Shown: positions 20,821 through 29,635 of the stretch, one piece after another | Layout: each line of letters begins with the position of its first letter | How positions within the stretch are numbered: position 1 is the stretch's first letter | NCBI GenBank assembly: GCA_018058095.1 | Contig: JAGPCO010000058.1 | Location: 1-44,661, forward strand | DNA: 44,661 bases | From: Kofleriaceae bacterium | GTDB lineage: Bacteria > Myxococcota_A > Polyangia > Haliangiales > Haliangiaceae | Reading direction: 5' to 3' | Program-made: the position numbers and the translations under genes | Notes under the pieces: generated by a model | The model's input: the letters and a program-made list of their open reading frames with translations, nothing else | Databases searched by the model: none | Told to the model about the DNA's origin: nothing

Positions 20821-22265
20821 GCAAGCCCACCGATCCCGCCGCGCCCGGCGATGGCGTCCCGACCGGCCCGGTCGAGCCGCTGCTGACCGCGCCGACCCAG
20901 CCGCTGCCGGTGCGCCGCCGCTCGGCCCCGGCCACGCTGTTCGGCGACAGCAGCCCGACCCGGCGTTTCCTGTCGCGCTGGGGCCTGCCGCTGTTCGTCC
21001 TGCTGGTGCTGGTCATCGGCCGGCGCGTGCTGCTGCCGTTCGTGTTCGCCGGCCTCATCGCCTACATCCTGGCCCCCATCGTCGCCCGCATGTCGGAGCG
21101 CAAGGACGGCACGCTGCGCATGCCGCGCGGGCTGGCCATCGTCATCTGCTACGTGGTGTTCATCGCCGCGGTGACCGGCTTCATGTTCATCCTGGTGCCG
21201 CGCCTGGCCAGCGACGTGCAGCGCATCGGCAAGGAGGCCCCGGTCCTGTACCGCAAGGTCAACGACGAGTGGACCCCGGCGCTGGCGCGCTGGCTCGAGC
21301 GTCGCTTCCCGTCGCTGGCGCCGGCCCCGGTCGCGCACGACGCCCAGCCGGTGGTGGCCGACGTGCCGCTGCCGCCGTCGACCGCGTTCACCATGACCCC
21401 GCTGCCCGACGGCACGATGGCGCTCCAGCTGTCGCCGGGCGGGGTCGACCTGCAGCCGCTGCCGGGCGGGGGCTACCGCCTGCTCACCAACGAGACCGTG
21501 CCGCCGCCGCAGTCGCTCGAGGACAAGCTGCGCGACGGCATCGGCAAGGTCATGGTCGGCCTGCAGTCCAAGCTCGACGACGTGGTCCGGTTCGGCCAGC
21601 GCCTGGTCGGCAGCCTGGTGCGCGGGGTGTTCACCTTCTTCCTGACCCTGATGATCGGCGCCTTCATCCTCATCGACCGCGAGAAGGTGCACGCCTTCCT
21701 GCGCACCCTGTTCCCGCCGCAGGTGCGCGGCGACTACGACGTCATCATCGCCGGCATCGACCGCGGCCTGTCCGGCGTGATCCGCGGCCAGCTGCTGATC
21801 TGCCTGGTCAACGGCGTCCTGACCTACATCGGCCTCGTCATCTTCGGCGTGAAGTACTCGCTCATCCTCGGCGTGGTCGCGGCGGTGATGAGCCTCATCC
21901 CGATCTTCGGCTCGATCCTGTCGACCATCCCCATCGTCGTCGCCGCCCTGGTGTCGGGCAACGAGGGGCTCGACGTGTTCCGGGCGGTGATGGCCACCCT
22001 GTGGATCGTCGGCATCCACTTCCTCGAGGCCAACATCCTCAACCCCAAGATCATCGGCACCGCCGCCAAGATCCACCCGGTGCTGGTCATCTTCTCGCTC
22101 ATCCTCGGCGAGCACAGCTACGGCCTGGTCGGCGCGCTCCTCGCCGTGCCGGTGCTGTCGTCGATCCAGGTCGTGTTCATGTACTTCTATCACAAGCCGT
22201 GGATCGACCCGGCCGACCCGCGCCGCGCCGGCGACACCCAGCCGCCGCCGATCGCCGCCGGTTGA
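20817..22265 (+). CDS. AI-2E family (PerM-like) membrane permease
   Basis: A 482-residue membrane protein of the AI-2 exporter/PerM family. Two to three helices lie at residues 55-115. A soluble insert of about 110 residues follows, containing a repetitive PLPDGTMALQLSPGGVDLQP segment. The C-terminal helices come after that, with the family hallmark FGVKYSLILGVVAAVMSLIPIFG and EANILNPKIIG, then HPVLVIFSLILGE. Members are implicated in small-molecule or ion export; the substrate here is not predictable. The ATG overlaps the lapB stop by 4 bases, so it is cotranscribed with lapAB, suggesting an envelope role. Confidence 0.85.
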   Translation: MSKPTDPAAPGDGVPTGPVEPLLTAPTQPLPVRRRSAPATLFGDSSPTRRFLSRWGLPLFVLLVLVIGRRVLLPFVFAGLIAYILAPIVARMSERKDGTLRMPRGLAIVICYVVFIAAVTGFMFILVPRLASDVQRIGKEAPVLYRKVNDEWTPALARWLERRFPSLAPAPVAHDAQPVVADVPLPPSTAFTMTPLPDGTMALQLSPGGVDLQPLPGGGYRLLTNETVPPPQSLEDKLRDGIGKVMVGLQSKLDDVVRFGQRLVGSLVRGVFTFFLTLMIGAFILIDREKVHAFLRTLFPPQVRGDYDVIIAGIDRGLSGVIRGQLLICLVNGVLTYIGLVIFGVKYSLILGVVAAVMSLIPIFGSILSTIPIVVAALVSGNEGLDVFRAVMATLWIVGIHFLEANILNPKIIGTAAKIHPVLVIFSLILGEHSYGLVGALLAVPVLSSIQVVFMYFYHKPWIDPADPRRAGDTQPPPIAAG

Positions 22266-22338
22266 GCGCGCCGATGACGCCTGGCGACAGGCGGCCCGGG
22301 GGCTTTGCGGCCCTGCTCGGTGCTGGCACGATCGCAGG

Positions 22339-22917
22339 ATGCTTGAACGCCTGGCGATCGCCGCGGTGATGTCGATGGTGGCCGCAGCCTGCGGCGGCGG
22401 CGAGGACCGATGCGCAAGCACCGTGGCCAAGCTCATGGGGGGCACGCCGAAGGGCGACACCTTCGCCGCGCTGTCGCCGGAAGAGAAGGCCAAGAAGCTC
22501 GCCCTGCGCGAGCGGGGGCGCGCGGCGGTGACGGCGAGCTGCCGCAAGGAGTCGTGGTCGAAGGAGTTCTTCGACTGCATCGCCGCGAGCGACGGCTCGA
22601 AGAGCGGCGATCGGGCTTGTGACGCGCGCTTGACCCCGGCTCAGCAGGCAGCGGCAAAGGCGGCGCTGGAGGAGGTCGCGAGCGAGGCCGGCCAAGGCCA
22701 AGCCCAGGATCCGGAGCCAAAGGAGCCCAGCCGCGAAGACGAGATCGCAGCAAACGCGGCCAAGCTGGAGGCCGCTCGGCGGGCGGCGGAGGCAGCCACG
22801 ACCGAGGTCGAGCGGGCGGCGGCGGCGGCCGAGATCGAGAAGCTCGAGCGTCGCCGCCGGCTGGGCGAGGCGTTGCGGCCGGAGTGCATCCAGAACCCGC
22901 TCGCGGCCGGGTGCTAG
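22339..22917 (+). CDS. Putative lipoprotein with coiled-coil C-terminus
   Basis: A 192-residue protein with a short lipoprotein signal (MLERLAIAAVMSMVAAAC). An N-terminal Cys-containing helical domain (DRCASTVAKLM, LSPEEKAKKL, FFDCIAA, DRACDARLTPAQQ) is followed by a long Ala/Glu/Arg helix likely to form a coiled coil (NAAKLEAARRAAEAATTEVE) and a final Cys pair. It resembles small myxobacterial lipoproteins, but no function is known. CACGAT lies 6 bases before the ATG. Confidence 0.65.
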   Translation: MLERLAIAAVMSMVAAACGGGEDRCASTVAKLMGGTPKGDTFAALSPEEKAKKLALRERGRAAVTASCRKESWSKEFFDCIAASDGSKSGDRACDARLTPAQQAAAKAALEEVASEAGQGQAQDPEPKEPSREDEIAANAAKLEAARRAAEAATTEVERAAAAAEIEKLERRRRLGEALRPECIQNPLAAGC

Positions 22918-22956
22918 CCCGGATCGGGCGGAGCTGACGAAGCACCCCGGGGCGCG

Positions 22957-23865
22957 CTACTCGACCGGGGCGAGGTGGCCGGCCGACAGGCCGCTGATGA
23001 CGCCGGTGCGGGCGTCGATGCGGAAGGCCAGCTCGTGGCCGTGGCCGTCGCGCGGGCTCACCACCATGCTGTAGTAGCCGGGGCCGCGGCCAAGGGACAG
23101 GGCGCTGGCGTGGAGCAAGGCGGTCAGCCCGGCGGTGACGTTGCCGTACACGCCGAAGTCGCCATGGCGGCGCAGCGCCGCGTCGATGAAGGCGACCTCC
23201 TCGGCCGGCACCAGCGCCGAGTCACCCGGCGGCAGGTCGCGCCCGCCGGCCTCGGTCACGCGCCGACGCGCCGGATCGATCGCGAGCACGAAGATCGGGT
23301 CGTGGCCACGGCGCACGTACAGCACCGCCAGCCCGTCGCGCCAGCGCGTCTCGAGCGCGCCGGCGCCGACCACCCCGGCCACGCCGGTCGACACGTCGAG
23401 CGGGGCGAACGCACCCTCCCGGCTCAGCCACACCGTGCCGGTCGCTCGCAGGATGGCGTCGACCTCGGCCTGCTGCGCCGGCGTCAGCGCCGGCCCTGCC
23501 GGCAGCGCCAGCTCGGGCCCGCCAAAGCCGTCGACCTTGTCGAGCGTGCGCTCGGCCCACAGGCCCGAGGCGCCGCGCGCGGTGAAGGTGAGGACGTAGG
23601 CCTCCGGCCGCTCGTCGACGGTGATGGTGAACGCGCGCTCGATCCGGTCGAGCTCCCAGCCCGAGCCGTAGGCGCGCAGCCGGGGCGCCAGCGCCGCGCG
23701 CACGGCGGCCGGCAGCGGTGCGGGATCAGGCGCCGCCACGTCCGCGGTCCGCCCCGTCGGTGTCGGCGTCGGCGCCGAGGCTGAGGGTGGGCTCGGCGGC
23801 GGCGGGCCGCCGCAGGCGAGCAGGGCGAGCCCACCGGCCAGCGCCACGCGTCGGGGCCACCTCAT
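22957..23865 (-). CDS. Putative lipoprotein, unknown function
   Basis: A 302-residue predicted lipoprotein: MRWPRRVALAGGLALLAC ends in the lipobox LLAC, and a Pro/Ser/Thr-rich tether follows. The mature domain alternates strands and helices (YVLTFTARGASGLW, LAVLYVRRGHDPIFVLAID, AFRIDARTGVISGLSAG), somewhat like PepSY/DUF-type periplasmic modules, but no family is assigned. GTG 23901 in frame is possible, but ATG 23865 directly precedes the signal peptide. That ATG overlaps the stop of a seven-codon mini-ORF. Confidence 0.65.
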   Translation of the reverse strand: MRWPRRVALAGGLALLACGGPPPPSPPSASAPTPTPTGRTADVAAPDPAPLPAAVRAALAPRLRAYGSGWELDRIERAFTITVDERPEAYVLTFTARGASGLWAERTLDKVDGFGGPELALPAGPALTPAQQAEVDAILRATGTVWLSREGAFAPLDVSTGVAGVVGAGALETRWRDGLAVLYVRRGHDPIFVLAIDPARRRVTEAGGRDLPPGDSALVPAEEVAFIDAALRRHGDFGVYGNVTAGLTALLHASALSLGRGPGYYSMVVSPRDGHGHELAFRIDARTGVISGLSAGHLAPVE

Positions 23866-23897
23866 GTCGCGCCCTGGGTGATCATGGCGACGTGGTA
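23862..23897 (-). promoter_or_regulatory. -10 box and seven-codon mini-ORF coupled to lipoprotein gene
   Basis: On the minus strand TACCAC (23897-23892) is followed after 6 bases by ATG 23885. That ATG opens a frame reading MITQGAT and stops at a TGA overlapping the lipoprotein ATG (ATGA, 23865-23862). The geometry matches that upstream of lapA. Confidence 0.4.
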
Positions 23898-23938
23898 GCA
23901 CGCCCTGTCGCGTGCGCTCGTCGGCCGCGCGCCGTGCG

Positions 23939-23968
23939 TTGTGCCGCCCCCAGCACGAACCTTATAGT
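23939..23968 (+). promoter_or_regulatory. Promoter for DUF4287 gene
   Basis: TTGTGC (23939-23944) and TATAGT (23963-23968) are separated by 18 bases. The -10 box ends 7 bases before the ATG at 23976, so transcription would begin at or within a base or two of the start codon. Confidence 0.5.
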
Positions 23969-23975
23969 GAGGCGG

Positions 23976-24230
23976 ATGAGCAAGTCGCCACGCGTGCCCG
24001 CGCCGCCACCAGCGAAGGCCGGGCAGAAGACCAAGGGACCGGCGTCCTACTTCCCGAGCATCGAGGCGACCTACGGCAAGCCGGTGCAGCACTGGCTCGA
24101 TCTGGCGTGCGGCCTCCTCGACGAGCGCGCGCACATGGAGGTGGTGAACGTCCTCAAGACCAAGCACGGCCTGGGGCACGGCCACGCCAACGCGATCGTC
24201 GCCTACGTGCGGGCTGCCGTCGGCAGGTAG
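23976..24230 (+). CDS. DUF4287 family protein
   Basis: An 84-residue protein. After a basic, proline-rich N-terminus it carries the DUF4287 pattern: YFPSIEATYGKPVQHWLDL, then a short helix and LKTKHGLGHGHANAIVAYV. This small family is widespread in Proteobacteria and Actinobacteria and often linked to uncharacterised nucleic-acid or stress contexts; no activity is established. It appears leaderless (TATAGT 7 bases upstream). The gene after it is 43 bases away with its own -10-like box. Confidence 0.85.
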   Translation: MSKSPRVPAPPPAKAGQKTKGPASYFPSIEATYGKPVQHWLDLACGLLDERAHMEVVNVLKTKHGLGHGHANAIVAYVRAAVGR

Positions 24231-24273
24231 GCGCCGGCCCGGGGCGCGGTCGGCGCCCGTGATAGCGTCGGCC

Positions 24274-24684
24274 GTGCACGTGGATCCGGACCAGCTGCGA
24301 GTGCTGCTGCACGCGCAAGCCGCCCGCTTCTGCCGCGCCCGGCTCCCGGCCGAGGCGCTGCGGCGCGGGGTCACGCCCGCCGATGCCGCCGCGCTGCGCG
24401 ACCTGCTGGTCGCGGCGGGATCCGAGGCGTCGGCCGACGGGCGATCGGGCGAGGCCGCGCTGTTCGCGGCCATCGCCCTCGCCTCGGTGGGGGACCCCAG
24501 CGGCCTGCCGCTGCTGCGGGATCCGGGGCGTTGGTTCACGACCAACTCGTGCGTCGAGGTGGCGCTGTGTCGGTGCGCGCGGCTGGCGCTCGGTGACCTC
24601 GCCGCGCCGCTGTCGTTCATCAACGCCAGCATGCTCGGCGCCCTGGCCGAGCTGGTCGGGGCACGCCCCGACCAGCCGTGGTAG
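24274..24684 (+). CDS. Hypothetical protein
   Basis: A 136-residue helical soluble protein with no recognised family. It has an N-terminal VDPDQLRVLLHAQAARFCRA helix and a mid segment ADAAALRDLLVAA. A compact C-terminal part contains WFTTNSCVEVALCRCARL and LGALAELVGA. GTG 24274 is preferred over GTG 24259 because a TAGCGT hexamer (24263-24268) lies between them, 5 bases before the later start. Repetitive DNA follows immediately downstream. Confidence 0.5.
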   Translation: MHVDPDQLRVLLHAQAARFCRARLPAEALRRGVTPADAAALRDLLVAAGSEASADGRSGEAALFAAIALASVGDPSGLPLLRDPGRWFTTNSCVEVALCRCARLALGDLAAPLSFINASMLGALAELVGARPDQPW

Positions 24685-24720
24685 GCGCGGGTGCGGCCCT
24701 GGCGTGGCGTGCGGGTGCCG

Positions 24721-24880
24721 ACGCGGACTGGAGGGTGCCGACGCGGACTGGAGGGTGCCGACGCGGACTGGAGGGTGCCGACGCGGAGTGGAGGGTGCCG
24801 ACGCGGACTGGAGGGTGCCGACGCGGACTGGAGGGTGCCGACGCGGACTGGAGGGTGCCGACGCGGACTGGAGGGTGCCG
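24721..24880. repeat. 20-bp tandem minisatellite, eight units
   Basis: The unit ACGCGGACTGGAGGGTGCCG is repeated eight times head to tail, with a partial unit (GGGTGCCG) before the first. Seven copies are identical and the fourth (24781-24800) has one C-to-G change. The 20-base period does not preserve reading frame. It is intergenic: 36 bases after one stop and 72 bases before the next start. Spacer-like variation is absent, so this is not a CRISPR array. Confidence 0.95.
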
Positions 24881-24952
24881 CCCGGTGTGGCTGCCGTCAC
24901 CGGCGCGGGCGCGGCGGTTGAAGCGCCCCGGCGGCGGTGGTACGCCAGGGGG

Positions 24953-26254
24953 ATGGCTGGCCCGGCGCGTGCGGCGGTGGCGGCGATGGTGTGCTGCACC
25001 CTCGTCGGGGCGGCGGCGTCGGCCCAGCCCGACGACGACTCGCCGGCCGATCCATACGCCGACCCGGGCGCGCGGCTGCCGCCCGTCCAGGCCACGCCGC
25101 CCACGCCCGACCAGATCGTGGCCCAGGCCCTGGTCGAGCGCGCGACCCAGCTGGTCGAGGCCGGCTTCACCGCCGAGGCCAGCCAGCTGGCGTCGGAGGC
25201 GCTGGTGCGCCAGGCCGACGGCCCGACCGCGGACGCCGCGCGCGCCCTCCTGGCCCGCATCCGCCCGCCGGCGCCACCAGCCTCGATCGAGCAGGACCGC
25301 CTGATCCCGCCCGACCCAGCCCCGCAGGTGGTCGATCCGGAGGAGCCGGGCGGCCGGGTCGATCGCCCGCGCACCAGTCACGCGCTGGGCCTGCACCTGG
25401 GCCTGTACGGCGCCACCGTCGGCGCCGCGCTGTCGATCGGCGACGGCAACAGCGCGGCGATCCCGGTCGGCGCGCTCGGCCTGGGCCTGGGCTACCTGGG
25501 CGGGCGGTGGGCCCACCGTCGCTTCGCCATGTCGCCGGCGCGCAGCCGCTACGTCGGCTCCATCATCAACTGGTCGGCCCTGGCCGGCGGCATGTTCGCC
25601 GACCTCACCACCGGCACCGACGGCACCACCGCCAGCGACGTGCTGGTCGGCGCCAGCCTGACCGGTGGCCTGGCCGCCATCTTCGCCGGCCCGCTGACCC
25701 GGGACACCGAGGTCACCACTGGCGACGTCGCGGTGATCGACAGCTTCGCCGCCTGGGGCGCCGTCGGTGGCCTCACCCTCGGCTTCGTCATGGTCCCGGC
25801 CGAGTCGGAGGCGTACACCCTCAACGCGCTGCTCGGCGCCGCCGGCGGCTGGATGGTCGGGCGCCAGGTCGCGCGCCGGACCGAGCTGAGCAGCGCCCGC
25901 ATGAGCCGGGTCCTGGGCGCGGGCCTCATCGGCGCGGCCACGCCGTGGGCGCTGTACCCGCTGGTGTCCGACAGCGGCAGCTACCACGACGAGCAGGTGT
26001 TCGGCTTCCTGTCGACCGCCGGCCTGGTCGGCGGCATCTACCTCGGCTTCCGCGTCACCCGCGGCATGGCCGACGAGCCCAGCCCCGGCGATGACGACGA
26101 GGCGGGCGTGACCGCGCTGCTGCGGCGCAGCGCCGTCGGGCGCTGGCGAGTCGGCGCCGGGCTGCCGCGGCCGCTGGCGGCGGCTGGCCTGGGGCTCGAC
26201 GGCGGCACGGGTGGGCGTGGCCTGGCGCTCGACCTCGCCGCCGGCCGGTTCTAG
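24953..26254 (+). CDS. Exported/membrane protein, unknown function
   Basis: A 433-residue protein with a signal peptide (MAGPARAAVAAMVCC... ending near ASAQP) and a proline-rich acidic tether. A short helical repeat follows (LVERATQLVEAGFTAEASQL, TPR-like), and then a Gly/Ala-rich C-terminal half of about eight weakly hydrophobic segments (GLYGATVGAALSIGDGNSAA, ALGLGLGYLGGRWAHRRF, LLGAAGGWMVGRQVARR). The latter resembles a membrane-embedded glycine-zipper region and occurs in other delta-proteobacterial hypothetical proteins. No function is assigned. A TACGCC hexamer ends 6 bases before the ATG, and the start overlaps a GGGGG run. Confidence 0.65.
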   Translation: MAGPARAAVAAMVCCTLVGAAASAQPDDDSPADPYADPGARLPPVQATPPTPDQIVAQALVERATQLVEAGFTAEASQLASEALVRQADGPTADAARALLARIRPPAPPASIEQDRLIPPDPAPQVVDPEEPGGRVDRPRTSHALGLHLGLYGATVGAALSIGDGNSAAIPVGALGLGLGYLGGRWAHRRFAMSPARSRYVGSIINWSALAGGMFADLTTGTDGTTASDVLVGASLTGGLAAIFAGPLTRDTEVTTGDVAVIDSFAAWGAVGGLTLGFVMVPAESEAYTLNALLGAAGGWMVGRQVARRTELSSARMSRVLGAGLIGAATPWALYPLVSDSGSYHDEQVFGFLSTAGLVGGIYLGFRVTRGMADEPSPGDDDEAGVTALLRRSAVGRWRVGAGLPRPLAAAGLGLDGGTGGRGLALDLAAGRF

Positions 26255-26278
26255 CAGGCTGCTGAAGAAGCAGCCTGC
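26254..26278. terminator. Strong hairpin at gene end
   Basis: GCAGGCTGCT (26254-26263) pairs perfectly with AGCAGCCTGC (26269-26278) around a GAAGA loop. It starts on the last base of the upstream stop codon. There is no T tract. GCAGGCTGCTGAA also resembles the terminal sequence of some IS families, so a decayed IS end is an alternative. Confidence 0.55.
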
Positions 26279-26387
26279 CAAGCGACCGCAACCAGGTCGG
26301 AATCCGGCCGCGTGTTTCCGCTCGCACCGGGATGAGAAAATCACCTAGACTCGTCCGGCAGCGCGTGGCGCGCTGAAGGAGGGGCCC

Positions 26388-27107
26388 ATGGGACACCGAG
26401 CTGGTGAGGTGAGCGGCGGCGGCGGGGCAGATCGGCGGGGGGCGCGGCGAACGCCCGCGACGGGGCGGGTCACGCTCAGTCGCGACGGCGGCGCGCAGGC
26501 GGTGCATGGCACCATCGAGAACCTGTCGCGCGGCGGGGTGCTGGTCGCGGTGCATGGGGAGCCGGCGGCGCTCACGCCCGAACGGGTGTGTGAGGTCGAG
26601 CTGCTGCTGGTCGGACGGGCGCCGGTGCGGGCGCGTGCGCATCCGGTCCGGCGCGAGCCGGCGCCCGGCGGGGTCCTGGTCGCGCTGGCGTTCGCCGAGG
26701 TGTCGGCGCCGGGCGTGGACGTGATCGAGGCCGAGCTGGCGGCGATGCACGCCGCCGCCGTGCGCCGCCCGGTCCTGGTCGTCGACGACGACCCCGCGCG
26801 GCGCGAGGCCATCGGCGACGCCCTGCGCGCACGCGGCATGACCTCGCTGGCGCCGCGCACGCCGCTCGACGCCATCCAGCTGCTGTCACGAGCCCAGCTG
26901 CACATCCCGGTCGCGCTCATCGCCAGCCGGTTCGGCAGCATCCCCGGCGCCGAGCTCGAGCGCTTCCTGCAGGGCACCTTCCCCTGGGTCGAGCAGGTCG
27001 CCATCACCGGCGACGGCGCGGTGGTGGTGGCGGTGACCCGGGCCGCTCAGATCTGGGCCCGGACCTCGCACCGCATCGAGGTCACGGCCGGCGCGCCCGG
27101 AAGATGA
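26388..27107 (+). CDS. PilZ domain protein with pseudo-receiver domain
   Basis: PilZ domains bind cyclic di-GMP and control motility, surface polysaccharide or development. The N-terminal domain (about 15-120) has the two PilZ motifs: [11 protein letters not shown] (RxxxR-like) and [10 protein letters not shown] (D/NxSxxG). Residues ~128-239 look like a response-regulator receiver starting [20 protein letters not shown]. The phospho-acceptor position in [15 protein letters not shown] lacks an aspartate, so phosphorylation is unlikely. A GGAGG Shine-Dalgarno precedes the ATG, and TAGACT (26346-26351) may be its -10 box. The C-terminal 26 bases overlap antisense with the methyltransferase gene. 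Confidence 0.8.
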   Translation: MGHRAGEVSGGGGADRRGARRTPATGRVTLSRDGGAQAVHGTIENLSRGGVLVAVHGEPAALTPERVCEVELLLVGRAPVRARAHPVRREPAPGGVLVALAFAEVSAPGVDVIEAELAAMHAAAVRRPVLVVDDDPARREAIGDALRARGMTSLAPRTPLDAIQLLSRAQLHIPVALIASRFGSIPGAELERFLQGTFPWVEQVAITGDGAVVVAVTRAAQIWARTSHRIEVTAGAPGR

Positions 27108-27948
27108 GGGCGTCGCCCAGGCGCAGGTCCTCGTAGTCGGCGAAGCCGATGCGGCCGAGCCAGGCCCGCAGCTCCGACGGGGCGAAGCGGCGGATGCCGG
27201 CCAGGCGCGCGGTGACCTTGCCGAGCAAGCTGGGTGCCTCGGCGAAGGTCGAGCCGACGTACAGGCCACCGGGCCGCAGCACCCGCAGCACCTCGCGGAA
27301 CACCTGCTCGGGGTCGTCGTACACGTGCAGCGCGCCCGGGTTGTTGACGCCGCCGAACGACTCGTCGGCGAAGGGCAGGGCGTGGGCGTCGCCGCGCACC
27401 AGCTGCACGTTGCCGTAGCCGGCGGTGCGGCTGGCCGCGACCTCGAGCATGGCGCGCGAGATGTCGAGGCCGACCACCAGCGCGCCCGGCGCCGACGCCG
27501 CCAGCGAGCGCGCGAACATGCCGGGCCCACACGACAGGTCGAGCCACGGCCCCTGACGATCGTCGATGGACAGGCTGTGGCGGTGGATGAACAGCTCGCC
27601 GGCGGCGCCGACCGAGCCGCCCGCGCCCTTGCCGGCGAGCAGGCGCACGAACGTCGGGCGCCACACCCGGTCGTACACCCGGGCCACCAGCGGGCTCTCC
27701 ATGAAGCGCTGCTCGGTGGTCGCGGCGGTCGGCTCGCCCAGGGTCTTGGTGTCGAGCAGCTCGACGAAGCCGGGGCTGACCACCGGGGCCTCGAGGTCGC
27801 ACCGGCTGCAGCGCAGGCTGCGTCCGCCGGCGCCAGCCGCCGCCTGCAGGGTGTGCTCACCGCGGCAGCGCGGGCACCGCACGATGTCGAGGAAGGCGGG
27901 ATCCACGGCGCGGTTGTAGCTCACCGGCGGACCGTCCCGCCAGCGCAC
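27082..27948 (-). CDS. Class I SAM methyltransferase with N-terminal zinc ribbon
   Basis: A 288-residue protein. Two CxxC pairs (Cys25/Cys28 and Cys47/Cys50: VRCPRC and LRCSRC) form a Trm112-like zinc ribbon. A UbiE/methyltransferase-11 type Rossmann core follows, with the SAM motif [43 protein letters not shown] and [13 protein letters not shown]. Such ribbon-plus-methyltransferase proteins often act on small molecules or lipids; the substrate is not predictable. It is convergent with the PilZ gene with a 26-base antisense overlap, which may cause mutual interference. Confidence 0.85.
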   Translation of the reverse strand: MRWRDGPPVSYNRAVDPAFLDIVRCPRCRGEHTLQAAAGAGGRSLRCSRCDLEAPVVSPGFVELLDTKTLGEPTAATTEQRFMESPLVARVYDRVWRPTFVRLLAGKGAGGSVGAAGELFIHRHSLSIDDRQGPWLDLSCGPGMFARSLAASAPGALVVGLDISRAMLEVAASRTAGYGNVQLVRGDAHALPFADESFGGVNNPGALHVYDDPEQVFREVLRVLRPGGLYVGSTFAEAPSLLGKVTARLAGIRRFAPSELRAWLGRIGFADYEDLRLGDALIFRARRP

Positions 27949-28026
27949 CGGCCCGTGGTCCGACGCCGGCGGCGTCAGCGCAGCGGCTGCGCGTCGCCGT
28001 CGCGAGACGCACGGGGCCGCGCTCGC

Positions 28027-29583
28027 TCAGCCGAGGCGCGGCGCTGGCTGCACGTCGACCTCGACCACGAACGAGCTGGCGCCGTCGGGCGGGAAGATGC
28101 GGACCCGGGCCCGGCCGGGCTGGGCGAAGTGGTGGGTCACGGTGTAGACGGTGCCGCGCCGGCTGGCGGCGTAGCCGCGCGGCTCGCCGTCACCCTCGAC
28201 GGTGATCACCACGTCGCCGCTGGTGATGGGGCGCCCGTCGTCGCTCCACAGCTCGACCTCGAGCCGGGCCTCCTCGTCGGCCCGGACCTGCTCGGGCAGG
28301 ACCACGCGGACCGAGGCGACGGCGTCGACCTGCAGCACGACGCGGTGGCCGACTGGCAGCGGGCGCGGCGGCGGCGTGAGCTCGCCCGGGCCCGGCGGGG
28401 TCACCTCGCCGAGTGGCCGGGCCGGCGCGGTCGCCGTCACCGTCGCGCCGAGCGCGGCCTGCGCCGACGGCCCGACGGTGGCGACGCCGAGGCCGATCAG
28501 GGCCAGCGCCGCAGCGGAGGCGAGCCAGGCGGCGACGCGGCGACGCCCGGCGCCGAGGCGCTCGGGGCGGGCCGGCCCGACCGCGGCGGCGGGGGCGGCG
28601 CCGGTGAGGGCGGCGGCGACGGCCCGGGTGGCGCGGCCGCGCCCGGCCTCGCCCACACCGATCACCGTCGCGGCCGGTCCGACCTGGGTGGCGACGAGCT
28701 GCTCGGCCAGGGCGGCCAGCACGACCGCCAGCTCGGGCGCCGACGGGCGATCGGCCGGGGCCTTGCGCAGGCAGCGGGTGATGAGCGCACGCAGGGGCGC
28801 CGGCAGCCCCGCTGGCAGCGCCGGCGGCTCGGCGCTGGCGTGCGCCAGCACGACCTCCATCAGGCCGCCGTCGAACGGGACCCGACCGCTCACCATCCGG
28901 TACAGGGTCGCGCCCAGCGCGTACACGTCGGCGCGGCCGTCGAGGTCGTCGCCGGCGGCCTGCTCGGGCGCCATGTAGTGCGGGGTGCCGACCAGGCCGC
29001 AGCCCATGGTGAGCCGGGTCGGACCGGCCAGGTCGACCGACAGGGCCAGGCCGAAGTCGATCAGCACCGCGCGCTCTCCGGCCGGGCTGGCCACCAGCAT
29101 GACGTTCGATGGCTTGAGGTCGCGGTGCAGCAGGTGGTGGGCGTGGGCGCTGGCGAGAGCCTCGGCCAGCTGCCGCGCCAGCTGCACGGCGCGGATCGGC
29201 CGCATCGGCCCGGCGGCCAGGGCGTCCTCGAGCGATCGCCCCGCGACCAGCTCCATCACCAACGCCGGGCGGCCGTCGGCGGTGACGGCGGTCGCCAGCA
29301 GGCGGACCACGCCGGGGTGGTCGACCATCGCCAGCGCCGCCGCCTCGCGCTCGAACCGGCGCAGCGCGACCGGATCGGCCAGCACGTCGGCCGCCGGGAC
29401 CTTGACCGCCACCAGCTCGGCGCCGCGGCGGGCCCGGTACACCGTGCCGGCCTGGCCACGCCCGAGCACCGCCTCGACCCGGGCCCCGGCCAGGGTCGAG
29501 CCGACCAGGGGATCACGCGCGCCGTCGACCTGGCAGGGGCAGGGGCCCCGGCTGGTGGTCGCGCCGCACGTACAAGCCGACAT
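28027..29583 (-). CDS. Eukaryote-type serine/threonine protein kinase
   Basis: A 518-residue Hanks-type kinase. Gly loop LGRGQAGTVYRA (40-51), catalytic Lys61 in VAVKV, Glu80, HRDLKPSN with Asp155 and Asn160, IDFGLA with Asp176, and GTPHYMAPEQ are all intact. ADVYALGATLY and RPSAPEL complete the C-lobe. An Ala/Pro juxtamembrane region leads to one membrane helix (about 350-370) and an extracytoplasmic domain of about 140 residues rich in beta-strands (VVITVEGDGEPRGY). The N-terminus is cysteine-rich (CTCGATTSRGPCPC), suggesting metal binding or redox sensing. ATG 29583 is preferred; the in-frame start at 29874 would overlap the tetR gene. A perfect palindrome lies 25-38 bases upstream. Confidence 0.9.
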   Translation of the reverse strand: MSACTCGATTSRGPCPCQVDGARDPLVGSTLAGARVEAVLGRGQAGTVYRARRGAELVAVKVPAADVLADPVALRRFEREAAALAMVDHPGVVRLLATAVTADGRPALVMELVAGRSLEDALAAGPMRPIRAVQLARQLAEALASAHAHHLLHRDLKPSNVMLVASPAGERAVLIDFGLALSVDLAGPTRLTMGCGLVGTPHYMAPEQAAGDDLDGRADVYALGATLYRMVSGRVPFDGGLMEVVLAHASAEPPALPAGLPAPLRALITRCLRKAPADRPSAPELAVVLAALAEQLVATQVGPAATVIGVGEAGRGRATRAVAAALTGAAPAAAVGPARPERLGAGRRRVAAWLASAAALALIGLGVATVGPSAQAALGATVTATAPARPLGEVTPPGPGELTPPPRPLPVGHRVVLQVDAVASVRVVLPEQVRADEEARLEVELWSDDGRPITSGDVVITVEGDGEPRGYAASRRGTVYTVTHHFAQPGRARVRIFPPDGASSFVVEVDVQPAPRLG

Positions 29584-29607
29584 GTCGTCGGTAGGACGAG
29601 GCGGGCG

Positions 29608-29621
29608 CTGGAATATTCCAG
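29608..29621. promoter_or_regulatory. Perfect 14-bp palindrome upstream of kinase gene
   Basis: CTGGAATATTCCAG lies in the 52-base gap between the tetR stop and the kinase ATG. It is strikingly AT-rich for this genome. Its dimer-site symmetry and position next to a TetR gene suggest an operator, though which regulator binds is unknown. Confidence 0.4.
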
Positions 29622-29635
29622 GCCGCGGCGTCGGC

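Noticed and set aside
24259..24273. GTG 24259 as the start of the hypothetical gene
   Set aside because: A -10-like TAGCGT lies downstream of it; the later GTG 24274 fits the spacing seen for other genes here.
24721..24880. Possible CRISPR array
   Set aside because: Units are contiguous with no spacers and no cas genes are present; it is a simple tandem repeat.
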